A DNA stretch of 33,894 bases, taken from UBA1138 sp036338615 (GTDB lineage: Bacteria > Gemmatimonadota > Gemmatimonadetes > Longimicrobiales > Gaopeijiaceae). The DNA is taken from NCBI GenBank assembly GCA_036338615.1, contig JAYZBT010000283.1, positions 1 through 33,894 of the forward strand, given 5' to 3'. Position numbers and translations under genes: made by a program. The notes under the pieces are model-generated. The model was given only the letters and a program-made list of their open reading frames with translations, ran no database searches and was not told where the DNA came from. This document shows, in pieces, positions 25,251-33,830 of this stretch. Each line of letters opens with the position of its first letter. The stretch's first letter is position 1.

Positions 25251-26069
25251 CTACAACCCCCCCGCCTCGAGCAACTCGTCGATCTCCGTTGCCTCTACGA
25301 AGAAGTCGCCCAGCTTGCGTCCGGCGTCCGGCGTATGCCAGTCCGAGCCACCACTCATCAGCAAGCCGGACGAGCGGCAGATCCGCTCGTAGCGAAGCGT
25401 GTCATGCTTCTTACGCGTCGGGCGATACACCTCGAGTCCGCGCAGCCCGGCTCTTACGAGCTCCGGCAGCAACGGGTCGACGAGATCTCCCGGCGGATGC
25501 GCCCAGATGGGCAGTCCCTGGGCGGCCAGGATCAACTCGACCGCCTCCACCGGCGTCAACAGGTGCGTGGGAACGAACGCATCGTGGTCGTCGCCGATCA
25601 GGGTATTGAACGCGGACGGCACGGAGGCGACGTGCCCACTCGCCACCAGGGCCTTCGCCAGGTGCGGTCGGCCGATGGTACCCCGATCGGGACCGGCAGC
25701 TTCCTCGACCTGCTCGAACGAGATCTCGATGCCGCCCGCAACGAGCTTCTCGATCATTTCGTGCATGCGCTCATCGCGGCGGTTGGTGGCGCGTTCGCGG
25801 TGCGCGACCATGGAAGGAGCCTCGGGCTCGACGAAGTAGCCGAGAACGTGCACGTCACGACCCTCATGGGTCGAACTGACCTCGAGCGCCGGAATGACCT
25901 GCACGCGCACCTCGACCCCCACGGCCGCCGCGGCCGCGAAGGCGGCCGTGGTATCGTGATCCGCGACCGCGATCACGTCCAGCCCGCCTTCGGCCGCACC
26001 GCGCACCACCGCTTCGGGCGACCAGGCGCCGTCGGAGGCGGTGGTGTGGATGTGCAGGTCGAGCTTCAT
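25251..26069 (-). CDS. PHP-domain phosphoesterase, RNase AM / YciV-like
   Basis: This is a 272-residue protein. It shows the metal-binding motifs of the PHP family in order: DLHIHTTASDG at the N-terminus, AVADHDT, PALEVSS, HVLGYF, the family-typical GRPHLAKAL, IWAHPPGD, and GSDWHTPDAG near the C-terminus. The order and length match bacterial 3',5'-nucleoside bisphosphate phosphatase / RNase AM (YciV, TrpH-like) proteins, which remove 5' nucleotides from RNA or dephosphorylate pAp-like compounds. The precise substrate cannot be read from sequence. It is cytoplasmic, with no signal peptide. The gene starts 28 bp after atpC and is followed after one base by the HEAT/cyclophilin gene, so it is probably co-transcribed. 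The ribosome site is weak. Confidence 0.88.
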   Translation of the reverse strand: MKLDLHIHTTASDGAWSPEAVVRGAAEGGLDVIAVADHDTTAAFAAAAAVGVEVRVQVIPALEVSSTHEGRDVHVLGYFVEPEAPSMVAHRERATNRRDERMHEMIEKLVAGGIEISFEQVEEAAGPDRGTIGRPHLAKALVASGHVASVPSAFNTLIGDDHDAFVPTHLLTPVEAVELILAAQGLPIWAHPPGDLVDPLLPELVRAGLRGLEVYRPTRKKHDTLRYERICRSSGLLMSGGSDWHTPDAGRKLGDFFVEATEIDELLEAGGL

Positions 26070-26097
26070 GCGGAAACGTCCGTCACTCGTGCGTTAA

Positions 26098-26411
26098 TCA
26101 ACCACCATCCGCGAATACGATGGCCTCGGCCGGAATCTGCTCGGGTGGCTCATCGCCGGCGTACTCGGTCAGCAGCGTCACCTTGTCGCTCTCGACCTTG
26201 AGCACACCCGCGGCCACGAAGAACGAGTCGGTGCCGCCGCCCGCCCGGTCGATCTTCATCTCGCCCGACCCGATCAAGGTCAACATGGGCGCGTGACCCC
26301 GAAGGATCCCGACGTATCCGTCCCAGGCGGGGGCCGATACCGCGGAAGCCTCGCCCTCGAATACGATGCGATCTGGAGAGACCACACGAACCTGAAGCGC
26401 GCCGTCGGCCA

Positions 26412-26412
<1 letters not shown>
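26098..26412 (-). CDS. atpC: ATP synthase epsilon subunit (short form)
   Basis: This is a 104-residue protein starting with GTG at 26412; its first base is also the last base of the atpD stop codon (TAGTG). A strong ribosome site (AAGGAGGG, 26416-26423, minus strand) sits inside the end of atpD. The sequence covers the N-terminal beta-sandwich (VRVVSPDRIVFEGEASAVSAP, GYVGILRGHAPMLTLIGSG, FFVAAGVLKVESDKVTLL) that binds gamma and the c-ring. The usual two-helix C-terminal domain, which extends E. coli epsilon to about 139 residues, is missing; after LLTEYAGDEPPEQ only about 14 residues remain. The subunit should couple F1 to Fo but lack the extendable inhibitory arm. Confidence 0.95.
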
Positions 26413-27845
<1,433 letters not shown>

Positions 27846-27861
27846 GATGTCTCTGTTTTCC

Positions 27862-28719
27862 CTACTCGAGGGCAGCGGAGCCGCCGACGATCTCGGCAAT
27901 CTCCTGCGTGATCTGGCCCTGGCGGGCTCGGTTGTACGTGCGTGTGAGGTGCTCGAGCACATCACCGGCGTTGTCCGTCGCACTCTTCATCGCGGTCCTG
28001 CGCGCACCTTGCTCCGCGGCCGCATTCTCCACCAACGCGATGTACACGGCGTTGCGGACGTATGCGGGTAGAATCCGATCGAGGATCATGTCCCCGCTCG
28101 GAGAGAGGATGTAGTCAGCGGACGACTCCTCACCCTCTGCTTCGATCGGTAGCAGATCTCTCGTGTGCGGCGGAGTCGACATCGCCGACCTGAACTTCGA
28201 GCTGACCACGTACACCGCGTCGACCTTTCCGCTCTCGAATCGGTCCCGGATGGGGCCGATGAGCGACTCTGCGTCGTCCACGGTGGGATAGTCACCGATG
28301 TCGGTGCGTTGGGTGAGCATCTCTTCACCGCGGAAGCGGAAGTACGCGATGCCCTTCTTGCCCGCGATGTGCAACTCGATCTCTATGCCCTGCCCACGCA
28401 GGTCCTCCATGAGGTTGCGCGCTTTCTTGATCAGGTTGGCATTGAAGCCACCCGCGAGCCCACGGTTCGCGGTGCACAGCAAGATCGCAGCTCGCTCGGT
28501 CGTTTCCGGCCGACGCAGGATCGGATACTTGTCGGACAGCCCCGGCGAGTACAAACCCTGCACGATCTCGTGCAAAGCGTCGGCGTACGGCTTGGCCGCG
28601 CGCACGCGGTCGGTCGCCCGCTTGAGCTTGGAAGTCGCTACGAGCTCCATCGTGCGCGTGATCTGTCGGGTGTTCTCCACCGACTTGATCCTGCGTTTGA
28701 CATCGCTAGAGCCAGCCAC
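27862..28719 (-). CDS. atpG: ATP synthase F1 gamma subunit
   Basis: This is a 285-residue protein starting with GTG at 28719. The N-terminal helix carries the family signature (VKRRIKSVENTRQITRTMELVATSKLKRA). The central domain is typical (AAILLCTANRGLAGGFNANLI). The C-terminal helix (ARRTAMKSATDNAGDVLEHLTRTYNRARQ, then ITQEIAEIVGGSAAL) forms the rotor coiled coil inside the alpha/beta ring. The length is usual. It sits between atpA (36 bp upstream) and atpD (16 bp downstream), as in the canonical operon. The ribosome site before the GTG is weak. Confidence 0.97.
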   Translation of the reverse strand: MAGSSDVKRRIKSVENTRQITRTMELVATSKLKRATDRVRAAKPYADALHEIVQGLYSPGLSDKYPILRRPETTERAAILLCTANRGLAGGFNANLIKKARNLMEDLRGQGIEIELHIAGKKGIAYFRFRGEEMLTQRTDIGDYPTVDDAESLIGPIRDRFESGKVDAVYVVSSKFRSAMSTPPHTRDLLPIEAEGEESSADYILSPSGDMILDRILPAYVRNAVYIALVENAAAEQGARRTAMKSATDNAGDVLEHLTRTYNRARQGQITQEIAEIVGGSAALE

Positions 28720-28755
28720 GTGGTCTCGTCCTCTACGGGTTGCGGATTGGCGGGG

Positions 28756-30318
28756 CTAGGCGGAGGTCGCCGCGGAGTGCTCCGCCGCGAACGCCTCGTT
28801 GTAGCTCTCGATCGCGGCGACGAGTCGCTCGGTGAGATCTTCGTCCATCTCGCCCTTCTCCCGCAGCTCGTCGAGCACGTCCTGGTGCTTGGCGGCCATG
28901 TCCTGATGGAAACCAAGCTCCCACTGACGGACCTTGTCCACGTCGAATTCGTCGAGGAATCCGTTGGTCACGGCGTAGATCACCGCGACCTGACTCTCGA
29001 CCGGCATCGGCTGGTATTGGGGCTGCTTCAGCATCTCTACGGTGCGGGCGCCTCGCGCGAGCTGGCGCTGCGTCACCGCGTCCAGGTCGGACCCGAACTG
29101 CGCAAACGCCTCCAGCTCGCGGTACTGCGCGAGGTCGAGCCGCAGACGGCCCGCGACCTTCTTCATCGCTTTGATTTGCGCCGCGCCACCTACCCGGGAT
29201 ACCGAAATCCCCACGTTCACGGCGGGTCGCACACCCGAGAAGAACAGATCGGGCTCGAGGAAGATCTGCCCGTCGGTAATGGAGATCACATTGGTCGGGA
29301 TGTAGGCCGACACGTCCCCGCCCTGGGTCTCGATGATCGGCAGCGCCGTCAACGAGCCGCCACCCTGCTCGTCCGAGAGCTTCGAAGCCCGCTCGAGCAG
29401 CCGCGAGTGCAGATAGAACACGTCCCCCGGGTACGCTTCACGTCCGGGAGGACGGCGAAGGATCAACGAGAGCTGCCGGTACGCCTGCGCCTGCTTCGAG
29501 AGGTCGTCGTACACCACGAGCGTGTGCTTGCCCTGCCACATGAAGTACTCGGCCAGCGCCGTGGCGGCGTAGGGGGCGATGTACTGCATGGGTGCGGGGT
29601 CGGACGCGTTCGCGGTCACGATGATGGTGTACTCCATCGCTCCGTGCTCACGCAGCGTCTCCACGACGCTGCGGACCTTCCCGGCGCGCTGCCCGATGGC
29701 GCAATAGATACAGATGACGTCGGTGTCTTTCTGGTTGATGATGGTGTCGATCGCGACGGCGCTCTTACCCGTGCCCCGGTCGCCGATGATCAACTCGCGC
29801 TGGCCACGGCCAATGGGGATCATGGAGTCGATGGCCTTGAGACCCGTCTGCATCGGCTGCCCCACCGGCTGTCGCTTGACGATGCCGGGAGCGACGATGT
29901 CGATCTGGCGAGACCCGTCGATGTCGTCGATCGGTCCCTTTCCGTCCTGCGGGTTGCCGAGTGAGTCGACGACGCGATCCAGGTACCCCGGGCCCACGGG
30001 GATGTCCAGCACGCGTCCAGTGCGGCGCACCTGGTCGCCCTCGTGCAGCCCTGTCCACTCGCCCATGATCACGGCGCCGATATTGTCTTCCTCCAAGTTC
30101 AGCGCGAGCGCCGTGACAGTCTCTCCGGTCGCGGCCGCGGTGATCTCGAGCATCTCCGAGGCCATCGCTTTCGTGAGGCCGTAGATGCGGGCGATCCCGT
30201 CCTTCACTTCGAGGACTTCGCCGATCTCCTCCGCCTGCAGGTCCTCCTCGTACTTCTCGATCTCCTTGAGAAGTACGTCCTTGATCTCGCTGGCTCGGAG
30301 CTGGGAGTCGTTGGCCAT
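28756..30318 (-). CDS. atpA: ATP synthase F1 alpha subunit (Gly in place of P-loop Gln)
   Basis: This is the 520-residue non-catalytic nucleotide-binding subunit. It starts with ATG at 30318 (MANDSQLRASEIKDVLLKEI). Clear features are the N-terminal barrel (GEVLEVKDGIARIYGL), IPIGRGQRELIIGD, the P-loop GDRGTGKS at residues 179-186, INQKDTDVICIYCAIGQRAGKV, VYDDLSKQAQAYRQLSLILRRPPGREAYPGDVFYLHSRLLERA, SITDGQIFLE, and VGISVSRVGGAAQIKAMK with the alpha arginine finger. The common bacterial P-loop is GDRQTGKT; here Gln is Gly (codon GGC) and Thr is Ser. Otherwise it is a normal full-length alpha. It lies 31 bp after atpH and 36 bp before atpG. Confidence 0.97.
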   Translation of the reverse strand: MANDSQLRASEIKDVLLKEIEKYEEDLQAEEIGEVLEVKDGIARIYGLTKAMASEMLEITAAATGETVTALALNLEEDNIGAVIMGEWTGLHEGDQVRRTGRVLDIPVGPGYLDRVVDSLGNPQDGKGPIDDIDGSRQIDIVAPGIVKRQPVGQPMQTGLKAIDSMIPIGRGQRELIIGDRGTGKSAVAIDTIINQKDTDVICIYCAIGQRAGKVRSVVETLREHGAMEYTIIVTANASDPAPMQYIAPYAATALAEYFMWQGKHTLVVYDDLSKQAQAYRQLSLILRRPPGREAYPGDVFYLHSRLLERASKLSDEQGGGSLTALPIIETQGGDVSAYIPTNVISITDGQIFLEPDLFFSGVRPAVNVGISVSRVGGAAQIKAMKKVAGRLRLDLAQYRELEAFAQFGSDLDAVTQRQLARGARTVEMLKQPQYQPMPVESQVAVIYAVTNGFLDEFDVDKVRQWELGFHQDMAAKHQDVLDELREKGEMDEDLTERLVAAIESYNEAFAAEHSAATSA

Positions 30319-30349
30319 CTTTTATTTGGTCCTGGGTATTGGGATCGGC

Positions 30350-30925
30350 TCAGGCGTTGGCGGGATCGCCGACCGCCTCGGGCAACCGCGCCCCCAGCAG
30401 TCGACGACGCATACCGTCCAAGCGCCTGCGAATCGATCCGTCGTAGATGTTGTCTCCAGTGCGTACGACGAGCCCCCCTAGGATCTCCGGCTTCACCCGG
30501 ACATGGGGGATCACTCTTGTTCTGAGCGCGCTCGAGAGGCGCTCGGAGATCAGCTGCGTGGTGGCGTCATCGACCTGGCGCGCCACCGTGACCTCCACAT
30601 GTTCCCGACCCAGATGCTCGTCGAGCAGAAGGTCGTACTCTCGCGAAATCCTGCGGAGAAGCCGCTGGCGCCGCTTGTCGATCGTGACCAGCACGAAGTT
30701 CACGACGTGCTTCGGCAACGCTTCGCCGAACGCGCGACGTACGACGACTTTCTTGTCCTCATCCTCGATGCGCGGCGTCTCGAGAAACATCCTGAGCTTC
30801 GGATCGTCGTCGATGACGCCGGCGATGGTAGCGATCGCTTGTCCATACGACTCGACACCGTCGTTGCGACGCGCGAGCTCGAAGAGCGTCTCCGCGTAGT
30901 TCTTGGCGACGGTTTCGTCTCTCAC
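30350..30925 (-). CDS. atpH: ATP synthase F1 delta subunit
   Basis: This is a 191-residue protein of the OSCP/delta family, linking the top of F1 to the b-subunit stalk. It starts with GTG at 30925, overlapping the atpF stop as GTGA. Family features are VAKNYAETLFELARRND at the N-terminus, FLETPRIEDEDKKVVVRRAFG, PKHVVNFVLVTIDKRRQRLL in the middle, and the C-terminal PEILGGLVVRTGDNIYDGSIRRRLDGMRR. The length is slightly above the usual 175-180. Coupling to atpF fits co-assembly of the peripheral stalk. Confidence 0.95.
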   Translation of the reverse strand: MRDETVAKNYAETLFELARRNDGVESYGQAIATIAGVIDDDPKLRMFLETPRIEDEDKKVVVRRAFGEALPKHVVNFVLVTIDKRRQRLLRRISREYDLLLDEHLGREHVEVTVARQVDDATTQLISERLSSALRTRVIPHVRVKPEILGGLVVRTGDNIYDGSIRRRLDGMRRRLLGARLPEAVGDPANA

Positions 30926-31521
30926 GCCTGCGCTCCACGGGAGTCGCCGAGCTCGTCCAGATAACGCTCGACGAACTCACGGTCCTTTGCCTGATCGAGG
31001 TTCTCGCCCATCAGCTGCGACGCCGCAGACAGCGCGACATCCACCGACTCCTTCCTGAGCATCTCGAGTGCGGCGTCGCGCTCACGCTCGATTTCGGCGC
31101 GGGCCCGCTCCACGATCGCTTGACCCTCTGATCGAGCCTTCTCTTCGATGTCCTTGCGCACGCGGTCACCGGCCGCCTTGCCTTCGGCGATCAACTCGTT
31201 GGCCTGTCGACGCGCGTCCGCGAGTTGTTGGCGGTGCTGCTCGACCAGCCCCGCCGCCTCCTCGTTGCGTACCGCGGCCTCGTCGAGCGCAGCCTGAATC
31301 CCCTTCTCCCGCGCCTCTACGGCGGACAGGATCGGGCCCCACGCGTACTTCGACAGGATCAACAACAGGCCGAAGAAGACGATCAGCGTCCACACACTGA
31401 GGCCAGCATTGATGTCAAAGAGGCCCCCACCGCCTTCCTCGCCTGCTCCCTGGGCCCATAACGGACCCGGCAACACGACTAGAAGTGACAGCGCGACCGG
31501 TAGAATCCGAGCGACTCTCAT
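30922..31521 (-). CDS. atpF: ATP synthase Fo b subunit with signal-peptide-like N-terminus
   Basis: This is a 199-residue protein. I chose the ATG at 31521 because GGAG lies six to seven bases upstream; the ATG four codons earlier (31533) is the alternative. Residues 1-23 (MRVARILPVALSLLVVLPGPLWA) look like a cleavable signal peptide, followed by a Gly/Glu-rich linker. The usual membrane anchor comes next (SVWTLIVFFGLLLILSKYAW, about 38-60). The rest is a long charged coiled coil (VEAREKGIQAALDEAAVRNEEAAGLVEQ and beyond) that dimerises as the peripheral stalk and binds delta. The two hydrophobic segments suggest either signal cleavage, leaving a periplasmic N-terminus, or a b subunit with two membrane passes. 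The gene overlaps atpH by GTGA. Confidence 0.94.
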   Translation of the reverse strand: MRVARILPVALSLLVVLPGPLWAQGAGEEGGGGLFDINAGLSVWTLIVFFGLLLILSKYAWGPILSAVEAREKGIQAALDEAAVRNEEAAGLVEQHRQQLADARRQANELIAEGKAAGDRVRKDIEEKARSEGQAIVERARAEIERERDAALEMLRKESVDVALSAASQLMGENLDQAKDREFVERYLDELGDSRGAQA

Positions 31522-31608
31522 CTTGATCTCCATCGATTCATCGAAGTCACAGGCTCGACTCGCGAGCCCGTCGATGCGGCTCCCCAAAATGGAGCCCGCC
31601 GACGTGAA

Positions 31609-31890
31609 CTACCCGATGAACTTGTAGAGGATCGTGATGACGAGACCAAAGAGTGCGGCTCCCTCGACCAGCGCGGCCAGGATGATCGCGTTCGCCTGGA
31701 TGGCCGCGGCAGCCTCGGGCTGACGCGCGATGCCCTGGGTCGAGCCGAGTCCGATCAGGCCGATGCCGATACCCGCTCCGATGGCGGAGAGGCCGATGCC
31801 GATACCGGCACCGAGCAGGCTTCCCCAAGCCTTGGCAGCCTCAGCGTCCATTGCGACGTCCTGAACAACGGCCAGCATTCCGTGCAACAT
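31609..31890 (-). CDS. atpE: ATP synthase Fo c subunit (proteolipid)
   Basis: This is a 93-residue protein starting with ATG at 31890, nine bases after AAGGA. Two membrane helices form a hairpin. The first is glycine-rich (GSLLGAGIGIGLSAIGAGIGIGLIG), the polar loop contains RQP (57-59), and the second (NAIILAALVEGAALFGLVITILYKFIG) carries the ion-binding Glu76. No Gln is present in helix 1 and no Ser/Thr follows the Glu, so the sodium-binding signature known from Ilyobacter-type rings is absent and proton coupling is likely. The N-terminal extension of about 20 residues is longer than in E. coli. Confidence 0.97.
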   Translation of the reverse strand: MLHGMLAVVQDVAMDAEAAKAWGSLLGAGIGIGLSAIGAGIGIGLIGLGSTQGIARQPEAAAAIQANAIILAALVEGAALFGLVITILYKFIG

Positions 31891-31937
31891 GTCGGTTTTT
31901 CCTTAAGAGGTTCTCGTAATACGACTAAAGTGATCCA

Positions 31938-32846
31938 TCAGTGCGCATGGCGGATCAGACCGATGAAGACCGCAGACAACATTGCGAAGATGTACGCCTG
32001 GAGAAACGCCACAAAGACCTCCAGGAGCATTACGGCGAGCACCATGCTCACCGACGCACCGGCGATTATGAACTTCCCGATCGTGAGGTGCGAAAACATG
32101 AAGATCAGCCCGAGCAACGACAGCACGAGCGTGTGCCCGGCGGTCATGTTCGCGAACAGCCTGATCATGAGCGCGAAGGGCTTGGTCAGCTTCCCGAGAA
32201 ATTCCACCGGCGTCATGATGAGCATCAGCGCGGCTTGACCCGCCTTCGGTAATCCGGGAGGAGCATAGAAGATCGTGCCCATGTACCCCCGGAAGCCGAG
32301 CGCCCTCATCCCCGAAACCTCGACAACGACGAAGGTCACGAGGGCGAGCGCGCCCGTGACCGACAGGTTCCCGGTCGGCGTCGCGCCGAACGGGACCAGC
32401 CCGACGAGATTCATCGCGAGGATGAAAAAGAAGATCGTGAGGATGTACGGGGTGTAGGGGTCCGCTCCGTGACCGATGTTGCGTCGCACGACCTCATCCC
32501 GGAAGTAGACGACCAGCGCCTCCATCGCGTTCGGGAGACCGCTGGGCGCGCGATCCATGTATCGAGTGCGCATCGCGCGACCGATCGGGACGAACACGGC
32601 CAGCAACAGAAGGGCGGCGACCCCCAAGAAGAACACATGCTTGGTCGGCGAGAGGTCCAGTTCCAAGGCACCGATGTGCCACGGCTCCCACTGCGGGAGC
32701 GGCCACTCCTTGTGAAAGCCGAGGATCTCTACCTCGATCGTCTTGCCGTCCTCGAGGTGATGCATGAGCATCGCCCCCAGATCGGGCGGGGCGCTCTCGC
32801 CCTGGCTCTGCGCCGCGGCTCCCCCTCCCTGCATGGCTCTGAGCAT
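31938..32846 (-). CDS. atpB: ATP synthase Fo a subunit
   Basis: This subunit forms the proton half-channels next to the c-ring. An N-terminal extramembrane region (GKTIEVEILGFHKEWPLPQW) precedes several membrane helices (VFFLGVAALLLLAVFVPIG, ILTIFFFILAMNLVGLVPFG, VTGALALVTFVVVEV, the C-terminal ones from MTAGHTLVLSLLGLIFMF). The essential arginine lies in PFALMIRLFANMTAGH. The start is uncertain: ATG 32846 is used here (302 aa), but GTG 32861 (one base after the atpI stop), ATG 32834 and ATG 32771 are possible and none has a decisive ribosome site. The longer in-frame extension overlaps atpI. Downstream, atpE follows after 47 bp. Confidence 0.94.
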   Translation of the reverse strand: MLRAMQGGGAAAQSQGESAPPDLGAMLMHHLEDGKTIEVEILGFHKEWPLPQWEPWHIGALELDLSPTKHVFFLGVAALLLLAVFVPIGRAMRTRYMDRAPSGLPNAMEALVVYFRDEVVRRNIGHGADPYTPYILTIFFFILAMNLVGLVPFGATPTGNLSVTGALALVTFVVVEVSGMRALGFRGYMGTIFYAPPGLPKAGQAALMLIMTPVEFLGKLTKPFALMIRLFANMTAGHTLVLSLLGLIFMFSHLTIGKFIIAGASVSMVLAVMLLEVFVAFLQAYIFAMLSAVFIGLIRHAH

Positions 32847-32862
32847 TCCCAGCAGTCTCACG

Positions 32863-33231
32863 TCAGGTCGTCTCGCTCGCTGCGGATTTGAAGTACATCG
32901 GCTCGAGCAACAGTAGTCCGAAGAGGAAGCCGACGAGTCCCAACAGTAGCGCAATCAAGCCATCGACATCCCGACTGATTGCGATGACGGCAACCAGTCC
33001 CACGGAAACCATGCGTAACGCGGCGCCGCCCACCCAAGCACCGATGAAACCGGTCGACTTGCCTCGGAAGCGCATGAGCGCCGCAAACGACAGCCACTGG
33101 ACGGGCAGCGCGACCGCAGCCGCGATCAGGACGCCGACTCGACTCGCCGGGTCCAGAAACGGCCACAGCCCGAGGATCACGACGGTGACGCCCGCAGCGC
33201 CCACTCCGGCGTACTTCGCCTCTCCGCTCAT
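32863..33231 (-). CDS. atpI: ATP synthase subunit I (AtpI-like)
   Basis: This is a 122-residue membrane protein with about four hydrophobic helices (GVTVVILGLWPFL, VGVLIAAAVALPVQWLSFAAL, GAWVGGAALRMVSVGLVAVIAI, LIALLLGLVGFLFGLLLLEP) and short loops. The ATG at 33231 overlaps the upstream stop as ATGA; longer in-frame starts lie inside the preceding gene. Its position just before atpB and its helix pattern match subunit I, which in other bacteria helps assemble the c-ring and has been linked to divalent-cation supply. Sequence conservation in this family is low, so the call leans on context. Confidence 0.8.
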   Translation of the reverse strand: MSGEAKYAGVGAAGVTVVILGLWPFLDPASRVGVLIAAAVALPVQWLSFAALMRFRGKSTGFIGAWVGGAALRMVSVGLVAVIAISRDVDGLIALLLGLVGFLFGLLLLEPMYFKSAASETT

Positions 33232-33500
33232 CGCGGGGCGTTCTCTCGCTGCCTGGGTTCGATCACGATGTGGTAGTAGAGACTGTAGAAACCTGTGCCC
33301 GCGCCCACGGCGGCTCCCAGGACCATAAGGAACGGCGTGGTGCCGAGCTTCGAGTCCAACCACGCTCCCCCACCCATGAAGAACAGGATCGAAAGCGCAA
33401 AGGCCAAACCGAGGCCCATATGCCGACCGGACGCCCGCATCATGTCCTGGGGGTCTCCCCCCCGCTGGTCTCCGGCCAAAGCCCTGCTCCCTCGTGCCAT
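33228..33500 (-). CDS. AtpZ/AtpI-family small membrane protein
   Basis: This is a 90-residue protein by the start chosen here. Two membrane helices (GLGLAFALSILFFMGGGAWLD and TTPFLMVLGAAVGAGTGFYSLYYH) with the GAWLDSKLGTTPF linker are typical of the ATPase gene 1 (AtpZ) family found at the head of atp operons. Possible ATG starts are 33548, 33500, 33443 and 33440. A -10-like TATTTT directly abuts 33548, which makes that start unlikely unless the message is leaderless. The choice of 33500 is tentative because no strong ribosome site is present. The stop overlaps atpI by ATGA. In other bacteria AtpZ works with AtpI. Confidence 0.75.
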   Translation of the reverse strand: MARGSRALAGDQRGGDPQDMMRASGRHMGLGLAFALSILFFMGGGAWLDSKLGTTPFLMVLGAAVGAGTGFYSLYYHIVIEPRQRENAPR

Positions 33501-33548
33501 GCGGGTCGAGTCCCAAAAAAGAGGCTCGCTCCCCCCCATAGCCTGCAT

Positions 33549-33576
33549 AAAATACTGCTTGTGAAAAAAAGCGCAA
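33549..33576 (-). promoter_or_regulatory. Candidate promoter of the ATP synthase operon
   Basis: On the minus strand TTGCGC (33571-33576) is followed after 16 bases by TATTTT (33549-33554), a reasonable sigma-70-like -35/-10 pair in an otherwise GC-rich region. It would start transcription near 33542, about 40 bases upstream of the preferred AtpZ-like start. Its place at the head of the whole atp cluster supports the call; the -35 match is only partial. Confidence 0.4.
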
Positions 33577-33613
33577 GCCGGATTCAGGTGTGTTCAGCGC
33601 CTGCCGCGGGCGC

Positions 33614-33644
33614 TTGACGTGTCAAAAAATGACCCACCTATCTT
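33614..33644 (+). promoter_or_regulatory. Candidate rightward promoter with overlapping inverted repeat
   Basis: TTGACG (33614-33619) is a good -35 element, and TATCTT (33639-33644) could be a -10, but the 19-base spacer is longer than ideal. The -35 is embedded in the inverted repeat TTGAC-GT-GTCAA (33614-33625), which could bind a regulator. The promoter would serve the rightward genes at 33720 and 33827. Support is modest. Confidence 0.3.
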
Positions 33645-33719
33645 CGCCACGACGACAGCCCATCAACCTACCCGTGCATCCCTGTAGCCACTCCTGGATC
33701 AGCAAGACTGAATCCGGGT

Positions 33720-33830
33720 ATGTCGAGGGACTGCGTCAGCAAGTATCGTCCCCGCGCGCAAGTGAGAGTTTACCGGCCCGACGTCCACCGATTCGAGCGC
33801 GTGGATTGGCCGTCCCAGGGAGAGGCATGA
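33720..33830 (+). CDS. Possible 36-aa small protein coupled to the right-edge gene
   Basis: A short frame from ATG 33720 to TGA 33830 encodes 36 residues, ending RVYRPDVHRFERVDWPSQ then GEA. It is rich in Arg and Val and has no signal or membrane segment. The third codon positions are about three-quarters G or C, in keeping with coding DNA here, and its stop overlaps the next start as ATGA, the coupling used repeatedly in this window. Against it are its length and the lack of a clear ribosome site. It could be a real small protein, a translated leader that controls the next gene, or the C-terminal part of a longer frame using another start. No family is recognised. Confidence 0.35.
   Translation: MSRDCVSKYRPRAQVRVYRPDVHRFERVDWPSQGEA

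Noticed and set aside
24606..26201. Plus-strand open frame (531 codons) opposite the HEAT-cyclophilin and PHP genes
   Set aside because: Both minus-strand genes have convincing motifs; this Ser/Arg-rich frame spans their junction and has no family features.
28165..29964. Plus-strand open frame (599 codons) opposite atpG and atpA
   Set aside because: It is antisense to highly conserved ATP synthase genes; shadow frame.
33232..33576. N-terminal extension of the AtpI-like frame
   Set aside because: It overlaps the AtpZ-like gene in another frame; the ATG at 33231 is coupled by ATGA and begins a normal AtpI-sized protein.
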